Counted from the stretch's first letter, positions 35,688-45,212 are shown. The stretch is 64,000 bases of DNA from RUG100 sp963542695 (GCA_963542695.1 CAUTYX010000003.1:69423-133422), one strand, 5' to 3'. Notes: generated by a model from the letters alone, not told the origin. Made by a program: numbers and translations.

Positions 35688-36232
35688 CGCCGTTTGCGGC
35701 ATGGATAGTGCCGGAAAGGCCGCAAAGGGACACGGATCAAAGATAGAAGGATGCCGGCGGAGATGACAAGGGTTCCTAGTAGAAAGTCTTTTGTGATAGG
35801 AGCCTGTAAAATGAAAATGCCCAGAACTAAATATATACCGATAATGGCAAGCAAAATGCCCAGAATTTGCTCTTTGGTGATGCTTTCTTTTAACCGGAAA
35901 AATGCCAAAATACAGATAAAAATCGGATTGGTAGCGTTAATCAAGGCGGCCAAAGAAGCATCCAGCATATCTGTGCTGACTTGTTGGAGGGCGATGGCAA
36001 GTCCGTAACCAACAAGACCAATGACGCCAAAGAGTCCCAGATGGCGAGATTCGATGGCAGGAAGCTTTCCCTTGGTAAATCGGAAAACCGAATACAAGAA
36101 AACACAAGCCGTCAAATAGCGAAACAGCAGCAACGTTAAAGGCGGCACCTGAGTCATAACGTCTTTGGAAACGGTGTATAGGCTTCCCCACAATAGAAAA
36201 GTAATAATCGGCAACACGTACATCTTTTTCAT
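35684..36232 (-). pseudogene. Truncated EamA/DMT transporter
   Basis: The first EamA repeat is complete (LPIITFLLWGSLYTVSKDVM through LGILLAIIGIYLVLGI), but the protein stops at 182 residues, one membrane segment into the second repeat, where about 290 is usual. The last residues (RVPLRPFRHYPCRKRR) are basic and unlike the family. The frame ends exactly where the LysR gene ends. A deletion that removed the second half is the simplest explanation; a functional half-size dimer is possible but less likely. Confidence 0.75.
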
Positions 36233-36508
36233 ATCCTCACTATAGTCTAACCAAATAAAAAAGCAATATAAAAGATGCTAAAATGCTTGTTTGGCAATAT
36301 AGAGAAAGGGAATGGAATATATAAGAAAAGCGGTTGAAAGTCGAAAGTCTTCCGTTTATGATGATATTGTCGCGAAAATAAAAAGAGATATTACCGTGCA
36401 ATCGCGGAGGACTTCTATAATAAAGATATATAGAAGAAAGACTCTGTAAAGACGATAAGAATATGAAGAAGCGATAATGAAAGTAAAAACATAAAGAAAG
36501 GTTGTCTC

Positions 36509-36940
36509 ATGAAAAAATACAATGCTACACACATGATTCGTTCTGAGGACTTGAACCACCACGGTAATTTGTATGCCGGCAGAGCTATTGAGTGGATGAT
36601 GGAATCCAGTTTTATTGCCGCCGAACTGGCTTATGGAGACAGAGAAGGACTACTGTATAAAAACACACATAAATTTGACTTTATGAAATCGGTGTTGCCG
36701 GGAGATATTGTGACGTATGAAAGCATGATCGTTCGTTTCGGCCATACCAGTTTGTCGATGCACATTAGTCTATTGGATGCGGCCAGTGGTGAACTGCGTG
36801 CAGAGGGGTATACCACATTTGTAACAGTGGATCCGCGGGATAAAAGGCCGGTTCCCCACGGGCTGACTTTGGACGAAACCGACGATGAACAAGAGCTGTT
36901 CTGGAGAAAAGAAATCGAAGGTTTTTTCCAGAGAGGGTAG
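36509..36940 (+). CDS. Acyl-CoA thioesterase, hot-dog fold
   Basis: A 143-residue member of the YciA/acyl-CoA hydrolase group: MIRSEDLNHHGNLYAGRAIEWM contains the conserved N/D...G..GG-like active-site region and the later LPGDIVTYES strand is typical. It hydrolyses acyl-CoA; chain length is unknown. An AAAGG site precedes the ATG. It is a single-gene unit. Confidence 0.85.
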   Translation: MKKYNATHMIRSEDLNHHGNLYAGRAIEWMMESSFIAAELAYGDREGLLYKNTHKFDFMKSVLPGDIVTYESMIVRFGHTSLSMHISLLDAASGELRAEGYTTFVTVDPRDKRPVPHGLTLDETDDEQELFWRKEIEGFFQRG

Positions 36941-37482
36941 CCGGAACTGGCACAAGGATAATAAGTAGAAGCTAGTTGAGAAAGCTACTAGACTTACATT
37001 TTCCTTCATTTTCCTCAGGAATTTTTGGTGGATCTGGTGCCGAAAAAAAGAGAAACTGCAAGTTTAGATGCTGGTATTCCTTGAAACTAGCAAAAAAGAG
37101 GCAGTATTTACCTTTTATGTGTTGAAACATATTAGAGCGTTGCGATCAATTTGCTTATAAAGAACATAAGAAGCAATGAAGTATTAAAATTCCGTTAAAA
37201 GTATTGAAAAGTGAAGAAAACTAAGGAATTCTTCCGCGCAGAAAATCGATTTTGAAAATATCTGAGGAACAGCATAGAGAATCCACTTATGACTCATCTA
37301 ATAACTGTTTGCTCTCTAAGAGCTGTCACAATGACAGTCTTCGCAGGAGATGAGCGCTTGTTCGTCTAGGACTTATCTAGTGGTTTATGTGGTTTATATA
37401 GGTGGTTATTCTCCAAGGGTTCATCTCTTAGGAGTTCATTTCCGCATAAGGATTCCTCGCATGGTTTTGCTGGGAATAGGGC
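36941..37482. other. Gene-free stretch
   Basis: About 540 AT-rich bases between the thioesterase and the tRNA-Ala promoter. No convincing reading frame, RNA or repeat was seen; short frames here lack ribosome sites. Confidence 0.6.
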
Positions 37483-37511
37483 TTGCAAAGGGTGCAACAA
37501 TACGGTATATT
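37483..37511 (+). promoter_or_regulatory. tRNA-Ala promoter
   Basis: TTGCAA and TATATT are spaced by 17 bases, and the -10 ends 22 bases before the tRNA. Confidence 0.75.
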
Positions 37512-37533
37512 ATTAACTGTGCGAATTATGCAT

Positions 37534-37609
37534 GGGGCATTGGCGCAGCTGGGAGCGCGTTTGACTGGCAGTCAAGAGGTCACGGGTTCGAACCCCGTAT
37601 GCTCCACCA
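37534..37609 (+). tRNA. tRNA-Ala (anticodon GGC)
   Basis: A 76-base cloverleaf. The acceptor GGGGCAT pairs with ATGCTCC (one G-T). The D stem is GCGC/GCGC, the anticodon loop CTGGCAG has anticodon GGC, and the T arm is ACGGG-TTCGAAC-CCCGT. The discriminator is A and the 3' CCA is encoded. Confidence 0.95.
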
Positions 37610-37619
37610 AAATGAAAGA

Positions 37620-37662
37620 CATTGGAATTGTTGAAGATTCAACGAAACCAATGCCTTTTTTA
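37620..37662 (+). terminator. Terminator of tRNA-Ala
   Basis: A two-part stem (CATTGG/CCAATG outside GTTGAA/TTCAAC) is followed by a run of seven T residues. Confidence 0.82.
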
Positions 37663-37920
37663 TATAAAATCGTATTTGCGTCGATTAGCCGATTATAAAA
37701 TGAAATTGAAATTTGAAAATGAAACGAAATGATAGAATAAAAGAATTGTCCATAGGAACCAAATAGTAGCCCATAGGAACAAAAGAATAGATTATAAAGA
37801 CAAAATAATAGCCCAGAGAGCCTATCTTTGATAAAATTTAACCGATAGATTTATAAGGGGACAAATCTATAGGTTATGACTATTTGTCACAATTTTACAT
37901 AAAACGGGGAGATATCTTTT

Positions 37921-38604
37921 GTGATGAAACAGATACTGATTGTAGAAGATGATAGGCAACTGAATAGCGGTCTTTGCAAGGCCTTGGCAGAGCCGGAGAG
38001 AAAAATGCATTCCAGCTTTACCATCGCACAGGCGCGGAAACAATTAGCCTCGGCATCGATAGACTTGGTATTGCTGGATATCGGGCTTCCGGATGGAAGC
38101 GGGATTGCCTTGCTAAGAGAATGCAAAAGCGCAAAACCAACTCTTCCCATAATATTGCTTACTGCCAATGACACTGATATAGATATTGTAGAAGGATTGG
38201 AAAGCGGCGCAGATGACTACATTACAAAGCCGTTTTCTCTGGCTGTTTTACGGGCAAGGGTAAACACACAACTTCGAAAATACAGCAGCGATGCTGCTTC
38301 CGACTTTATGTACCGAAATGACAAATTCTCTTTTGACTTTGAAAAAATGAAATACAAAGTTTGTGGAGAACTGGTTGAGCTGGGAAAAAATGAGCAAAAG
38401 CTGTTGCGGGTATTGGTGCAAAATAAAGGAGTCACAGTAAGTCGAAATCGTCTAATTGATCGAATTTGGACAGATGGTGCAGAACTTGTAGAGGAAAATG
38501 CGTTGTCGGTCATTGTGAAACGATTGCGGGACAAGCTGGATGCCGGTACGGAAATAAAAACCGTGTACGGAATAGGATACTCGTGGGTGGAAAAAGATGA
38601 CTAG
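37921..38604 (+). CDS. OmpR-family response regulator
   Basis: The receiver domain has the acidic pair in IVEDDRQL, the phosphorylated Asp in LVLLDIGLPDG, and the switch T and K (LLTAND, ITKPFS). A C-terminal winged helix follows (LVQNKGVTVSRNRLIDRIW). The frame opens with GTG-ATG; the ATG at 37924 is equally likely. It overlaps the kinase gene by eight bases. The pair resembles regulators of BceAB- or VanSR-type antimicrobial response systems. Confidence 0.92.
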   Translation: MMKQILIVEDDRQLNSGLCKALAEPERKMHSSFTIAQARKQLASASIDLVLLDIGLPDGSGIALLRECKSAKPTLPIILLTANDTDIDIVEGLESGADDYITKPFSLAVLRARVNTQLRKYSSDAASDFMYRNDKFSFDFEKMKYKVCGELVELGKNEQKLLRVLVQNKGVTVSRNRLIDRIWTDGAELVEENALSVIVKRLRDKLDAGTEIKTVYGIGYSWVEKDD

Positions 38605-39505
38605 CTTACTGATGATACTATTTGCAGTATGCATTTTGCTGACTGTCGTAACAATGAGTTTTTACCGTAAAAAAACAAAAGAAACATTTCAACGGATTTC
38701 ATTTATGCTGGAAGAAGCAACCCAAAATAGCTTTACCGAAAAAAGTTTTGATGAGAGTCAGCTTTCGGCATTGGAAACAAAATTTGCCCATTATCTTTCC
38801 GCTTCCGAAAGTTCTGCAAGGAGAGTTGCAGAAGAAAGAGATCTCATTAAAACGTTAATTTCTGATATCTCTCACCAGACGAAAACGCCAATTGCCAATT
38901 TGCTGTTGTACAGCGAGTTGCTGTCAGAGATGGAATTGCCGGAAGAAGCAAAGTGCAACGTAAAAGCAATGTACCAGCAAACAGAAACCTTGCGTTTTTT
39001 CATTGACTCGTTGATCAAGCTTTCCCGGCTGGAAAATGGAATTCTAACCATGAGACCGCAGGAACACAGTGTGCTGCCGCTGCTTACGGAAATCTATAAC
39101 CGCTTTTCGGTAGATGCCCGGCGGAAAGGTCTCCGTTTGACTTTAGAAGAGACAGATGCCAAAGCCATATTTGATTTTAAATGGACCAAGGAAGCTGTTG
39201 GCAATATTGTCGACAATGCTGTGAAATATACTGCTGTCGGGAATGTTACTATTTCGGTGCAGTCCTATGATATTTTCACGCGGATAAATATATGCGATAC
39301 GGGAATGGGTGTTTCTGAAGAGGAAAGTGCAAAGATTTTCGCACGATTTTACCAAGGGGAAAAGGTAAAGGATTATGAAGGGGTTGGCATCGGACTGTAC
39401 CTGGCTCGAGAAGTGATTTCCAGCCAAGGAGGATATATTAAAGTGGAAGCCAATAAGGGGAAAGGGACTAAGTTTTCTGTTTTTCTCCCTAAAGAAGTTC
39501 ATTAG
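38597..39505 (+). CDS. Sensor histidine kinase
   Basis: It has one N-terminal membrane segment (residues 3-22), no sizeable outside domain, and a linker, then the H-box DISHQTKTPIANL, N-box NIVDNAVKYT, and G-boxes GMGVSEEE and GVGIGLYLA. The short sensor region means it probably detects stimulus through a partner in or at the membrane. In related loci that partner is an ABC transporter; here only a fragment of such an ATPase gene follows. Confidence 0.92.
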   Translation: MTSLLMILFAVCILLTVVTMSFYRKKTKETFQRISFMLEEATQNSFTEKSFDESQLSALETKFAHYLSASESSARRVAEERDLIKTLISDISHQTKTPIANLLLYSELLSEMELPEEAKCNVKAMYQQTETLRFFIDSLIKLSRLENGILTMRPQEHSVLPLLTEIYNRFSVDARRKGLRLTLEETDAKAIFDFKWTKEAVGNIVDNAVKYTAVGNVTISVQSYDIFTRINICDTGMGVSEEESAKIFARFYQGEKVKDYEGVGIGLYLAREVISSQGGYIKVEANKGKGTKFSVFLPKEVH

Positions 39506-39804
39506 CTTTACCAATACAGAACCGCTGGCATATAAGACAAGAGAACTGGTCAAAGTCATTGACTATATGGTATATATAGCAGGAAAACGGCCGCATGTGA
39601 TGAATGGTGATGTTCGTTGCATGCAGCTTTTTAAATGCTGCCAGTTTTTGATTTTGCTTTTTCGGAGTCTGGCTTTTAGATTTTGTCGGCTTTCAATTCT
39701 ATCAAAAATGAAAGAATTGATTTTCTAGTTGAAAGATTTCTATGGGATAATCAAGATATGGAAATAGGTTGTTGGTGAAAAGTATATTTGAAGAGGGTTG
39801 CAGT

Positions 39805-40143
39805 ATGGTGATATTACAAACAAGAAATTTGAAGAAGGTGTACGGCAGCGGAAAAACAGCGGTTCGTGCATTAAACGGAGTGGATATAGAGCTGGAAAAA
39901 GGAGTGTTTCTAGCTATTGTAGGAACTTCCGGTTCCGGGAAATCCACGCTTTTGAATCTGATTGGAGGGCTGGATCGCCCAACGGAAGGAAACGTATTGG
40001 TGGATGGAAAAGATATCTTTTCTTTGAAGGAAGAGGCGCTGACCATCTTTCGAAAACGGAAAATCGGCTTTGTCTTTCAGAACTACAATCTGGTACCGGT
40101 TTTGAATGTGGAAGAAAATATTTCGCTTCCTCAACTTCGATGA
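39805..40143 (+). pseudogene. ABC transporter ATPase fragment (BceA/MacB type)
   Basis: It begins normally (QTRNLKKVYGSGKTAVRALNGV), with Walker A GTSGSGKST and Q-loop FQNYNLVPVLNVEEN, then stops after SLPQLR. The signature motif, Walker B and switch histidine are missing, so the product of about 112 residues cannot hydrolyse ATP. No FtsX-like permease follows. It lies beside a two-component system of the type usually paired with these transporters, so the locus has probably lost most of an antimicrobial-peptide resistance module by deletion. Confidence 0.82.
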
Positions 40144-40189
40144 CATTACAGGAGATGTAAGAAAAATCGCAGAAGAAAACATGAAATAA
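40136..40189 (+). pseudogene. Possible tail of a lost gene at the deletion joint
   Basis: Overlapping the ABC fragment's end in another frame is a short open stretch, FDDITGDVRKIAEENMK, ending in TAA. Its composition looks like the C-terminus of a protein, as expected if a deletion joined the ABC gene to the end of another gene. The parent family is not recognised. Confidence 0.35.
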
Positions 40190-40207
40190 ACCTCACTATG
40201 ACACAAT

Positions 40208-40234
40208 GCCGGAAGCTCGTAATGAGCTTCCGGC
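40208..40234. terminator. Inverted repeat after the damaged ABC gene
   Basis: A perfect 11-bp stem (GCCGGAAGCTC / GAGCTTCCGGC) with a five-base loop. No T-tract follows, so it is a weak terminator at best. Confidence 0.5.
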
Positions 40235-40264
40235 GCACTATCTGTTGAAAACAAAGGAGGCAGT

Positions 40265-40819
40265 ATGCCAGGTAAAAATATACTTGTAATATAAGCCAGT
40301 CCCAGAAAAAATGGGAATAGTGATATTTTGGCCGATTCCTTTATTAAAGGCGCCGACGAAGCTGGCAATACAGCGAAAAAAATCTATGTAGAAGATATGG
40401 ATATTCATGGATGTCGTGGATGTGCAGCATGTTGGAAAACCAAAGGCAATTGCATCTTTCACGATGATATGAGTAAATTGGAACCTTTGTTGGAAAAAGC
40501 AGATGTATTGGTAATCAGTACACCGTTGTACTGGTCTACGGTTCCGGCGCAGATGAAAGCCCCCGTTGACAGGTTGTATCAATACGACCCGGTTAACGGC
40601 GGAAAACACTTGACCATCAAAGAATCGGTTTTACTGGCGACAGGGGAAACAGAAGAAGAATCCGATTTTGACATGATAAAAAATTGGTTCGAAGCAGTCT
40701 GTCAGTGGAACGGCATGGAAGTACGAGAAATGCTGACAGTTCCAAATGTCAACTTTAAAGGGGATATTAACGGACATGAGGCACTGGGAAAAGCAGAAGC
40801 ATTGGGAAAATCCATGTAA
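40265..40819 (+). pseudogene. NADPH-dependent FMN reductase/flavodoxin-like gene with an early nonsense codon
   Basis: From the ATG at 40265, behind AAAGGAGG, the frame reads MPGKNILVI, then TAA at 40292-40294, then ASPRKNGNSDILADSF in the same frame. Restoring a serine at the stop gives the canonical FMN-phosphate loop (VISASPRKNGNS). The rest is intact, including the CRGCAACWK motif of the iron-sulphur flavoprotein-like group. A single base change (TCA to TAA) would explain it. Translation from TTG at 40328 would yield a 163-residue protein without the flavin loop. Confidence 0.82.
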
Positions 40820-40840
40820 GATGCCGGAAAGGAGCAAGTT

Positions 40841-41506
40841 GTGAAATATATTGAATTTGATCAGACAAGACCATTAGATATTATCTTCCTCGGTAGAGTT
40901 GCTGTCCATTTGGATCATGGCCAAAGTGTATCGGTTACAAAAAAAGCTCTGGAACTGGGCTTTACCTCCGTAATGTTTGATGGTTCATTGCTGCCTATAG
41001 AAGAGAACATGAAACGTACAAAAGAAGTGATGGAAATGGCTTCAAAAACCGGGGCAACGGTAGAAGCCGAACTTGGGATTGTAGGTGGCAGCGAAGATGG
41101 AAGTGAAGATCATGGCATCGAAACCACTCGTCCGGAAGATGCCAAATATTTCGTGGAAGGAACCAACGTAGATGCTCTGGCCATTGCCATCGGAAACGCT
41201 CATGGAAACTATCCGGTAGCACCTAGACTCGCCTTCGATGTACTGGAAAAAATCACAGAAACGGTGTCGACGCCTCTGGTCCTCCACGGAGGCAGCGGCA
41301 TCAGTGATGGGGATTTCCAAGAAGCCATTCGAAAAGGAATTCGCAAAGTGAACATCGCTACCGCCAGCTTTAACTCTCTTGTTTCTTCTGTGGAAAGCTA
41401 TTGGAATTCCCGGGACAATCATGATTTCTTCTCCTTAAACGAGGCCATGGTAGAAGGAACGTACCAAAATGTAAAGCGTCATATCAAGGTCTTTAACGAA
41501 GCGTAA
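40841..41506 (+). pseudogene. Class II fructose/tagatose-bisphosphate aldolase lacking its N-terminus
   Basis: The zinc and substrate residues of class II aldolases are present: AVHLDHGQ, EAELGIVGG, IAIGNAHGNY and VLHGGSGI. The protein has 221 residues against about 285 usual, and the first 60 or so (first strand and helix of the barrel) are missing; the segment before VAVHLDHG is also shortened. A GTG with AAAGGAG upstream could still allow translation. With the two damaged genes before it, this looks like part of one decayed region, but a reduced functional form cannot be excluded. Confidence 0.65.
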
Positions 41507-41539
41507 AATATTGTTTTTACACCCACTGTGTGGTACAGT

Positions 41540-41725
41540 TTAGACACCATGAAAGGAGGCAATTGGCGAATTGCCGCGACAGGGAACCAGGTGAGAATCC
41601 TGGGCGAACCGGTCACTGTAAGCAGAAAAGGCTATGGCTCGTGCCATTGGTAACGGTTGCATGTAACATGCAGCAATACCGAGAAGGCGCCATAGTGCAA
41701 CCGCTGCCAGCCAGGATATCTGTCG
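41540..41725 (+). promoter_or_regulatory. Cobalamin riboswitch
   Basis: Conserved elements in order are AGGGAACCAGGTGAGAATCC, the GGTCACTGTAAGC segment, and the B12 box-like GCTGCCAGCCAGGATATCTG. It lies before a DUF4430 lipoprotein and an ECF transporter operon. With B12 bound it should favour termination and shut the operon down. Confidence 0.93.
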
Positions 41726-41837
41726 AAAAAAGTGAAGCACTTCCGGATACAGGTGATCACAAAAGCATCGATTACGCAGTAAAGTTGAAAAGAGTTGCTG
41801 TACTAATTTGACGCAGATGATTAGTATTGTTTTGGAA

Positions 41838-41868
41838 GAGCTTCAGCATAACGCTGGAGTTTCTTTGT
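41838..41868 (+). terminator. Terminator downstream of the cobalamin riboswitch
   Basis: CTTCAGC/GCTGGAG with an ATAAC loop and a T-rich tail (TTTCTTTGTTT) lies just before the ribosome site of the first operon gene. It is the probable off-state of the switch. Confidence 0.72.
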
Positions 41869-41888
41869 TTATATAGAGGAGAGAATAA

Positions 41889-42605
41889 ATGAAACATGAC
41901 CAAGGACCAAAAAAGCATTTGAAAAAATGGATTGCCTTGTGTCTGACATTGCTACTGAGTGTTGGGGTTTTGGCCGGATGCGGTAATGGAGATAGCGGCA
42001 GCACCAATAATCTAAGCTACGATGATTCGGCTACCGGTCAGCAAAAGGCGCAGCGCAGTGCCAAGAAAAACAAGGAAAAACAGCAGCGAGCAAAGGAAAT
42101 AAAGGAAGAATTCCTGCAGGGCGGAGGGCAGAATTCCTCCGGTGGCAGCAACAAATCCGGGAAAGCTTCTTCCAAATCCGGCAAAAGTGAAAATTCCAAG
42201 GGAGGAAATTCTTCTTCCGGGACAAAGGAAAAGCAAAGCACCTGCACCATTTCCATCAATGCCCAGCGGATTCATGCCAGCAAACGAGCTAACGACAGTG
42301 TAAAAGCCTTGGTTCCCGGCAGTGGGTATTTGTTGAATCCTACAACGGTAAATATTGAAAAAGGCGATGCAGTAAAAGACGTTTTGGTTCGAATCAGCCG
42401 GGAAAATGGCATTGTGTTATCGGCAAAAGGGGACAGTTACATTGCCGGCATCGGAGGGATTTTTGAATTTGACGGTGGTCCAAGGAGCGGATGGATGTAT
42501 AGCGTCAACGGCGTCTTTCCCAACGTGGCTTGCAACGAAAAAGATGTCGCCAAAGGGGATGTAATCCAGTGGAAATATACATTGAATTTAGGAAAGGATT
42601 TGTAG
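41889..42605 (+). CDS. DUF4430-domain lipoprotein (transcobalamin-like C-terminal domain)
   Basis: The signal peptide ends in the lipobox VLAGC. A flexible stretch follows (residues about 40-115), rich in Lys, Ser, Gly and Gln, that would span the wall. The C-terminal 110 residues match DUF4430, which resembles the C-terminal domain of transcobalamin and intrinsic factor: KGDAVKDVLVRISREN, GGIFEFDGGPRSGWMYSVNG and GDVIQWKYTL. As first gene after a cobalamin riboswitch and before an ECF transporter, it probably captures cobalamin or cobinamide at the cell surface; ECF systems normally have no such receptor. An AGAGGAG site precedes the ATG. Confidence 0.88.
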   Translation: MKHDQGPKKHLKKWIALCLTLLLSVGVLAGCGNGDSGSTNNLSYDDSATGQQKAQRSAKKNKEKQQRAKEIKEEFLQGGGQNSSGGSNKSGKASSKSGKSENSKGGNSSSGTKEKQSTCTISINAQRIHASKRANDSVKALVPGSGYLLNPTTVNIEKGDAVKDVLVRISRENGIVLSAKGDSYIAGIGGIFEFDGGPRSGWMYSVNGVFPNVACNEKDVAKGDVIQWKYTLNLGKDL

Positions 42606-42606
42606 C

Positions 42607-43458
42607 ATGGGTAGAGACGTACTACATCGTTGCAATCCCATAGTCGGCTTCCTGTATTTTATTCTGGTTGTGGTGGTAATCGTTGTGTATATGCACCCTA
42701 TGGTCAGCGGAATAGCCGTGGCTACAGGTCTGCTGTACGGTATTTGGCTAAAAGGTGCCAAGGCGATACGATTTTTCCTAAGCTTTCCTTTGCCCATTGC
42801 CATTGTCACCATGATTATCAACGGGCTTTTCGTTCATCGAGGCATCACCGTCCTGTGGTACTTTGCGGGCAATCCTATTACCAAAGAAGCCGTAGTATAC
42901 GGTGCCGCGGCCGGATTGATGATGACTGCGGTGCTGCTGTGGTTTTACGCCATGAGCATCATTATGACCAGCGACAAGTTTATCTACATTTTCGGAAAGC
43001 TGCTGCCCTCTGCGTCATTGATGTTCTCCATGGCCATGAGTTTTGTACCGCGATTTGGAACCCGGGCGGCAAAGATTCGGCAAAGTCGCAAAGGATTGGG
43101 TTGCCGGGAAGCTTCCAAGATGCCGGAAGCCTTGAAAACCATTTCCATTATGACTACCTGGGCCCTAGAAAATTCCATCGACACGGCTGATTCTATGAAA
43201 GCACGGGGATATGGACGGCCGGGGAGGAGCTTCTTTGCTCCTTTTTCTTGGCGAGGTAGCGATGTGGCGTTGCTGGTTCTTATGACACTTGCATTTGCCG
43301 TTGTCATTGCAGCAAGAATACAGTTTGTGTGTTACCCGGTTATTTCTCATCAGGAGCCGGTGATAGGAATACTAAGCGTATTGGTTCTTTGTGGAATGCC
43401 GATGACAATAAATACAGCAGAGGAAATTCGATGGGCATATTTGAAATCGAAAATTTAA
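42607..43458 (+). CDS. ECF transporter transmembrane subunit (EcfT)
   Basis: The energy-coupling membrane scaffold of 283 residues. It has about six membrane segments and the coupling helices that carry the Ala-Arg-Gly motif (SMKARGYGRPG), which docks on the ATPases. The ATG follows the lipoprotein stop by one base and the 3' end overlaps the ATPase gene by 28 bases. Confidence 0.9.
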   Translation: MGRDVLHRCNPIVGFLYFILVVVVIVVYMHPMVSGIAVATGLLYGIWLKGAKAIRFFLSFPLPIAIVTMIINGLFVHRGITVLWYFAGNPITKEAVVYGAAAGLMMTAVLLWFYAMSIIMTSDKFIYIFGKLLPSASLMFSMAMSFVPRFGTRAAKIRQSRKGLGCREASKMPEALKTISIMTTWALENSIDTADSMKARGYGRPGRSFFAPFSWRGSDVALLVLMTLAFAVVIAARIQFVCYPVISHQEPVIGILSVLVLCGMPMTINTAEEIRWAYLKSKI

Positions 43459-45212
43459 CATTTACCTACCCCGGGCGGCCAAAGCCCAGCTTGGAGAATG
43501 TCTCTTTTTCTGTAGCAGAAGGAGATTTTGTGGTACTTTGCGGTGCCAGCGGCAGTGGGAAAACCACCTTGTTGCGGCTGTTAAAACCGGAGCTTTCTCC
43601 TGCCGGCAGCAAACAAGGGCGCATTCTGTACACAGGGAAAGCTCTGCCGGAAAATGATGAACCGGTAGAAGGGCAAGAGCCGGAGCAAATCGATATAGGT
43701 GTTGTTTTGCAGAATCCGCAGCACCAAATTGTTACCGATAAGGTCTGGCACGAACTGGCTTTTGGGCCGGAAAATCTAGGGTGGAGCAAGGATGTCATCG
43801 GTGTTCGCATAGCCGAAATGGCCGGCTATTTCGGAATCCAGCATTGGTTTCGAAAAGAAGTGAAGGATCTATCCGGAGGGCAAAAGCAGTTGCTGAACTT
43901 GGCGGCGGTAATGGTGATGAATCCAAAAGTGTTGCTGCTAGATGAGCCCACATCGCAATTAGATCCGGTTGCGGCGGAGGATTTTTTAGATGCTGTGGCA
44001 AAGATAAATCGGGAGATGGGAACGACGATTATTATAACAGAGCATCGTCTTGATTACCTTCTGTCGATGTGCGATCGAATGCTTCTTTTAGATACGGGGA
44101 AGTTGGTTGTGGATGACTTGCCAAAGCCGGGAATTTACCGGTTGGCAGAAAAGCAGCATCCCATGGTGCTTTCTATGCCGGCAGTAAGCCGTGCATATTT
44201 GAAGGTGGAACAAAGTCTGTCGGCGAAACAAAGCTTGCCGGCAGATAGCCGCCAATCTGTTCCTTTGGATGTGCGGGAAGGAAGGCGGTGGCTGGCAACA
44301 TTGCTAACAGATAAGATCTCGACAGATGACCTGCTTTCTCTTGGACCGGAAGAACAAAGTACCTGCTCTTCACAAAAATTGGAAGCATCTTCTGTTGCTG
44401 TAAAAGTAAAGAACGTGTGGTTTCGGTATAGTCGTCATGAAGCGGATGTACTGCGAGGGCTTTCCATGGAGATGTATGCCGGAGAAACGATTGCCGTTGT
44501 TGGCGGTAACGGTAGTGGAAAATCAACGCTTCTTCGAACCATTTGCGGTCTGGGAAAGCCATATAGCGGCAAAGTAAAAACTTATGGGAAAAAAGTTTTA
44601 TTGATGCCCCAGGATCCCCAATCGGTCTTTGCATCGGAAACCGTGGAAGAAGAACTGCAGGAAATGGTGCAAGGAGACGCGGGGAGCAGAAATGCAAGTG
44701 GTAGAAATGGAAATGATAAAGAAGCCGTACTGGTCATGGCCAAATTGCTGCATCTGGAAGAGGTTCTTGCTTCTCACCCCTATGATATTTCCGGCGGAGA
44801 GCAACAGCGGGTGGTCTTGGGGAAAATTCTCTTGGCAAACCCGGATATTGTCCTGATGGATGAGCCTACCAAGGGAATGGACAACAGTCTTAAAAGGGAA
44901 TTGGGGAATATCCTGATGCAGCTGAAACAACAGGGAAAAACCATTGTAATTGTAAGTCATGATATCGAATTTTGCGCCACACACGCTGACCGCTGTGCCA
45001 TGCTTTTTGATGGAAAAATTGTATCTCAGGGAACCGCAAGGGAATTGTTTTCCAGGAATCGATTTTACACAACGGCTTGCAGCAAAATGTCCAATGGATA
45101 TTTCGAAAAGGTCATTACACCCGAAGACGTGGCGTATCTTCTGAAAAAAGCGGAGGAGGCAAAAAATACAGGGAAAAACGTGTCTTTTGAAAAAGAGGAG
45201 AACCGGTCATGA
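43431..45212 (+). CDS. ECF transporter ATPase, two nucleotide-binding domains in one chain (EcfA-EcfA')
   Basis: Two ABC domains are fused in about 594 residues. Domain 1 has Walker A GASGSGKTT, signature LSGGQKQL and Walker B VLLLDEPTSQLDP. Domain 2 has Walker A GGNGSGKST, signature ISGGEQQRV and Walker B IVLMDEPTKGMD. Both switch histidines (TEHRL, VSHDI) are present. The start is the ATG at 43431 (MGIFEIENLTF) behind AGAGGAAA; the frame opens 34 codons earlier inside ecfT. It powers vitamin uptake together with EcfT and the S component. Confidence 0.92.
   Translation: MGIFEIENLTFTYPGRPKPSLENVSFSVAEGDFVVLCGASGSGKTTLLRLLKPELSPAGSKQGRILYTGKALPENDEPVEGQEPEQIDIGVVLQNPQHQIVTDKVWHELAFGPENLGWSKDVIGVRIAEMAGYFGIQHWFRKEVKDLSGGQKQLLNLAAVMVMNPKVLLLDEPTSQLDPVAAEDFLDAVAKINREMGTTIIITEHRLDYLLSMCDRMLLLDTGKLVVDDLPKPGIYRLAEKQHPMVLSMPAVSRAYLKVEQSLSAKQSLPADSRQSVPLDVREGRRWLATLLTDKISTDDLLSLGPEEQSTCSSQKLEASSVAVKVKNVWFRYSRHEADVLRGLSMEMYAGETIAVVGGNGSGKSTLLRTICGLGKPYSGKVKTYGKKVLLMPQDPQSVFASETVEEELQEMVQGDAGSRNASGRNGNDKEAVLVMAKLLHLEEVLASHPYDISGGEQQRVVLGKILLANPDIVLMDEPTKGMDNSLKRELGNILMQLKQQGKTIVIVSHDIEFCATHADRCAMLFDGKIVSQGTARELFSRNRFYTTACSKMSNGYFEKVITPEDVAYLLKKAEEAKNTGKNVSFEKEENRS

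Noticed and set aside
37483..37698. Plus-strand frames across tRNA-Ala (GSNPVCST-type peptide)
   Set aside because: Translation of a tRNA gene, a common annotation artefact.
40292..40294. Recoding of the in-frame stop as selenocysteine or pyrrolysine
   Set aside because: The codon is TAA, not TGA or TAG, and no insertion-element hairpin is apparent directly after it.
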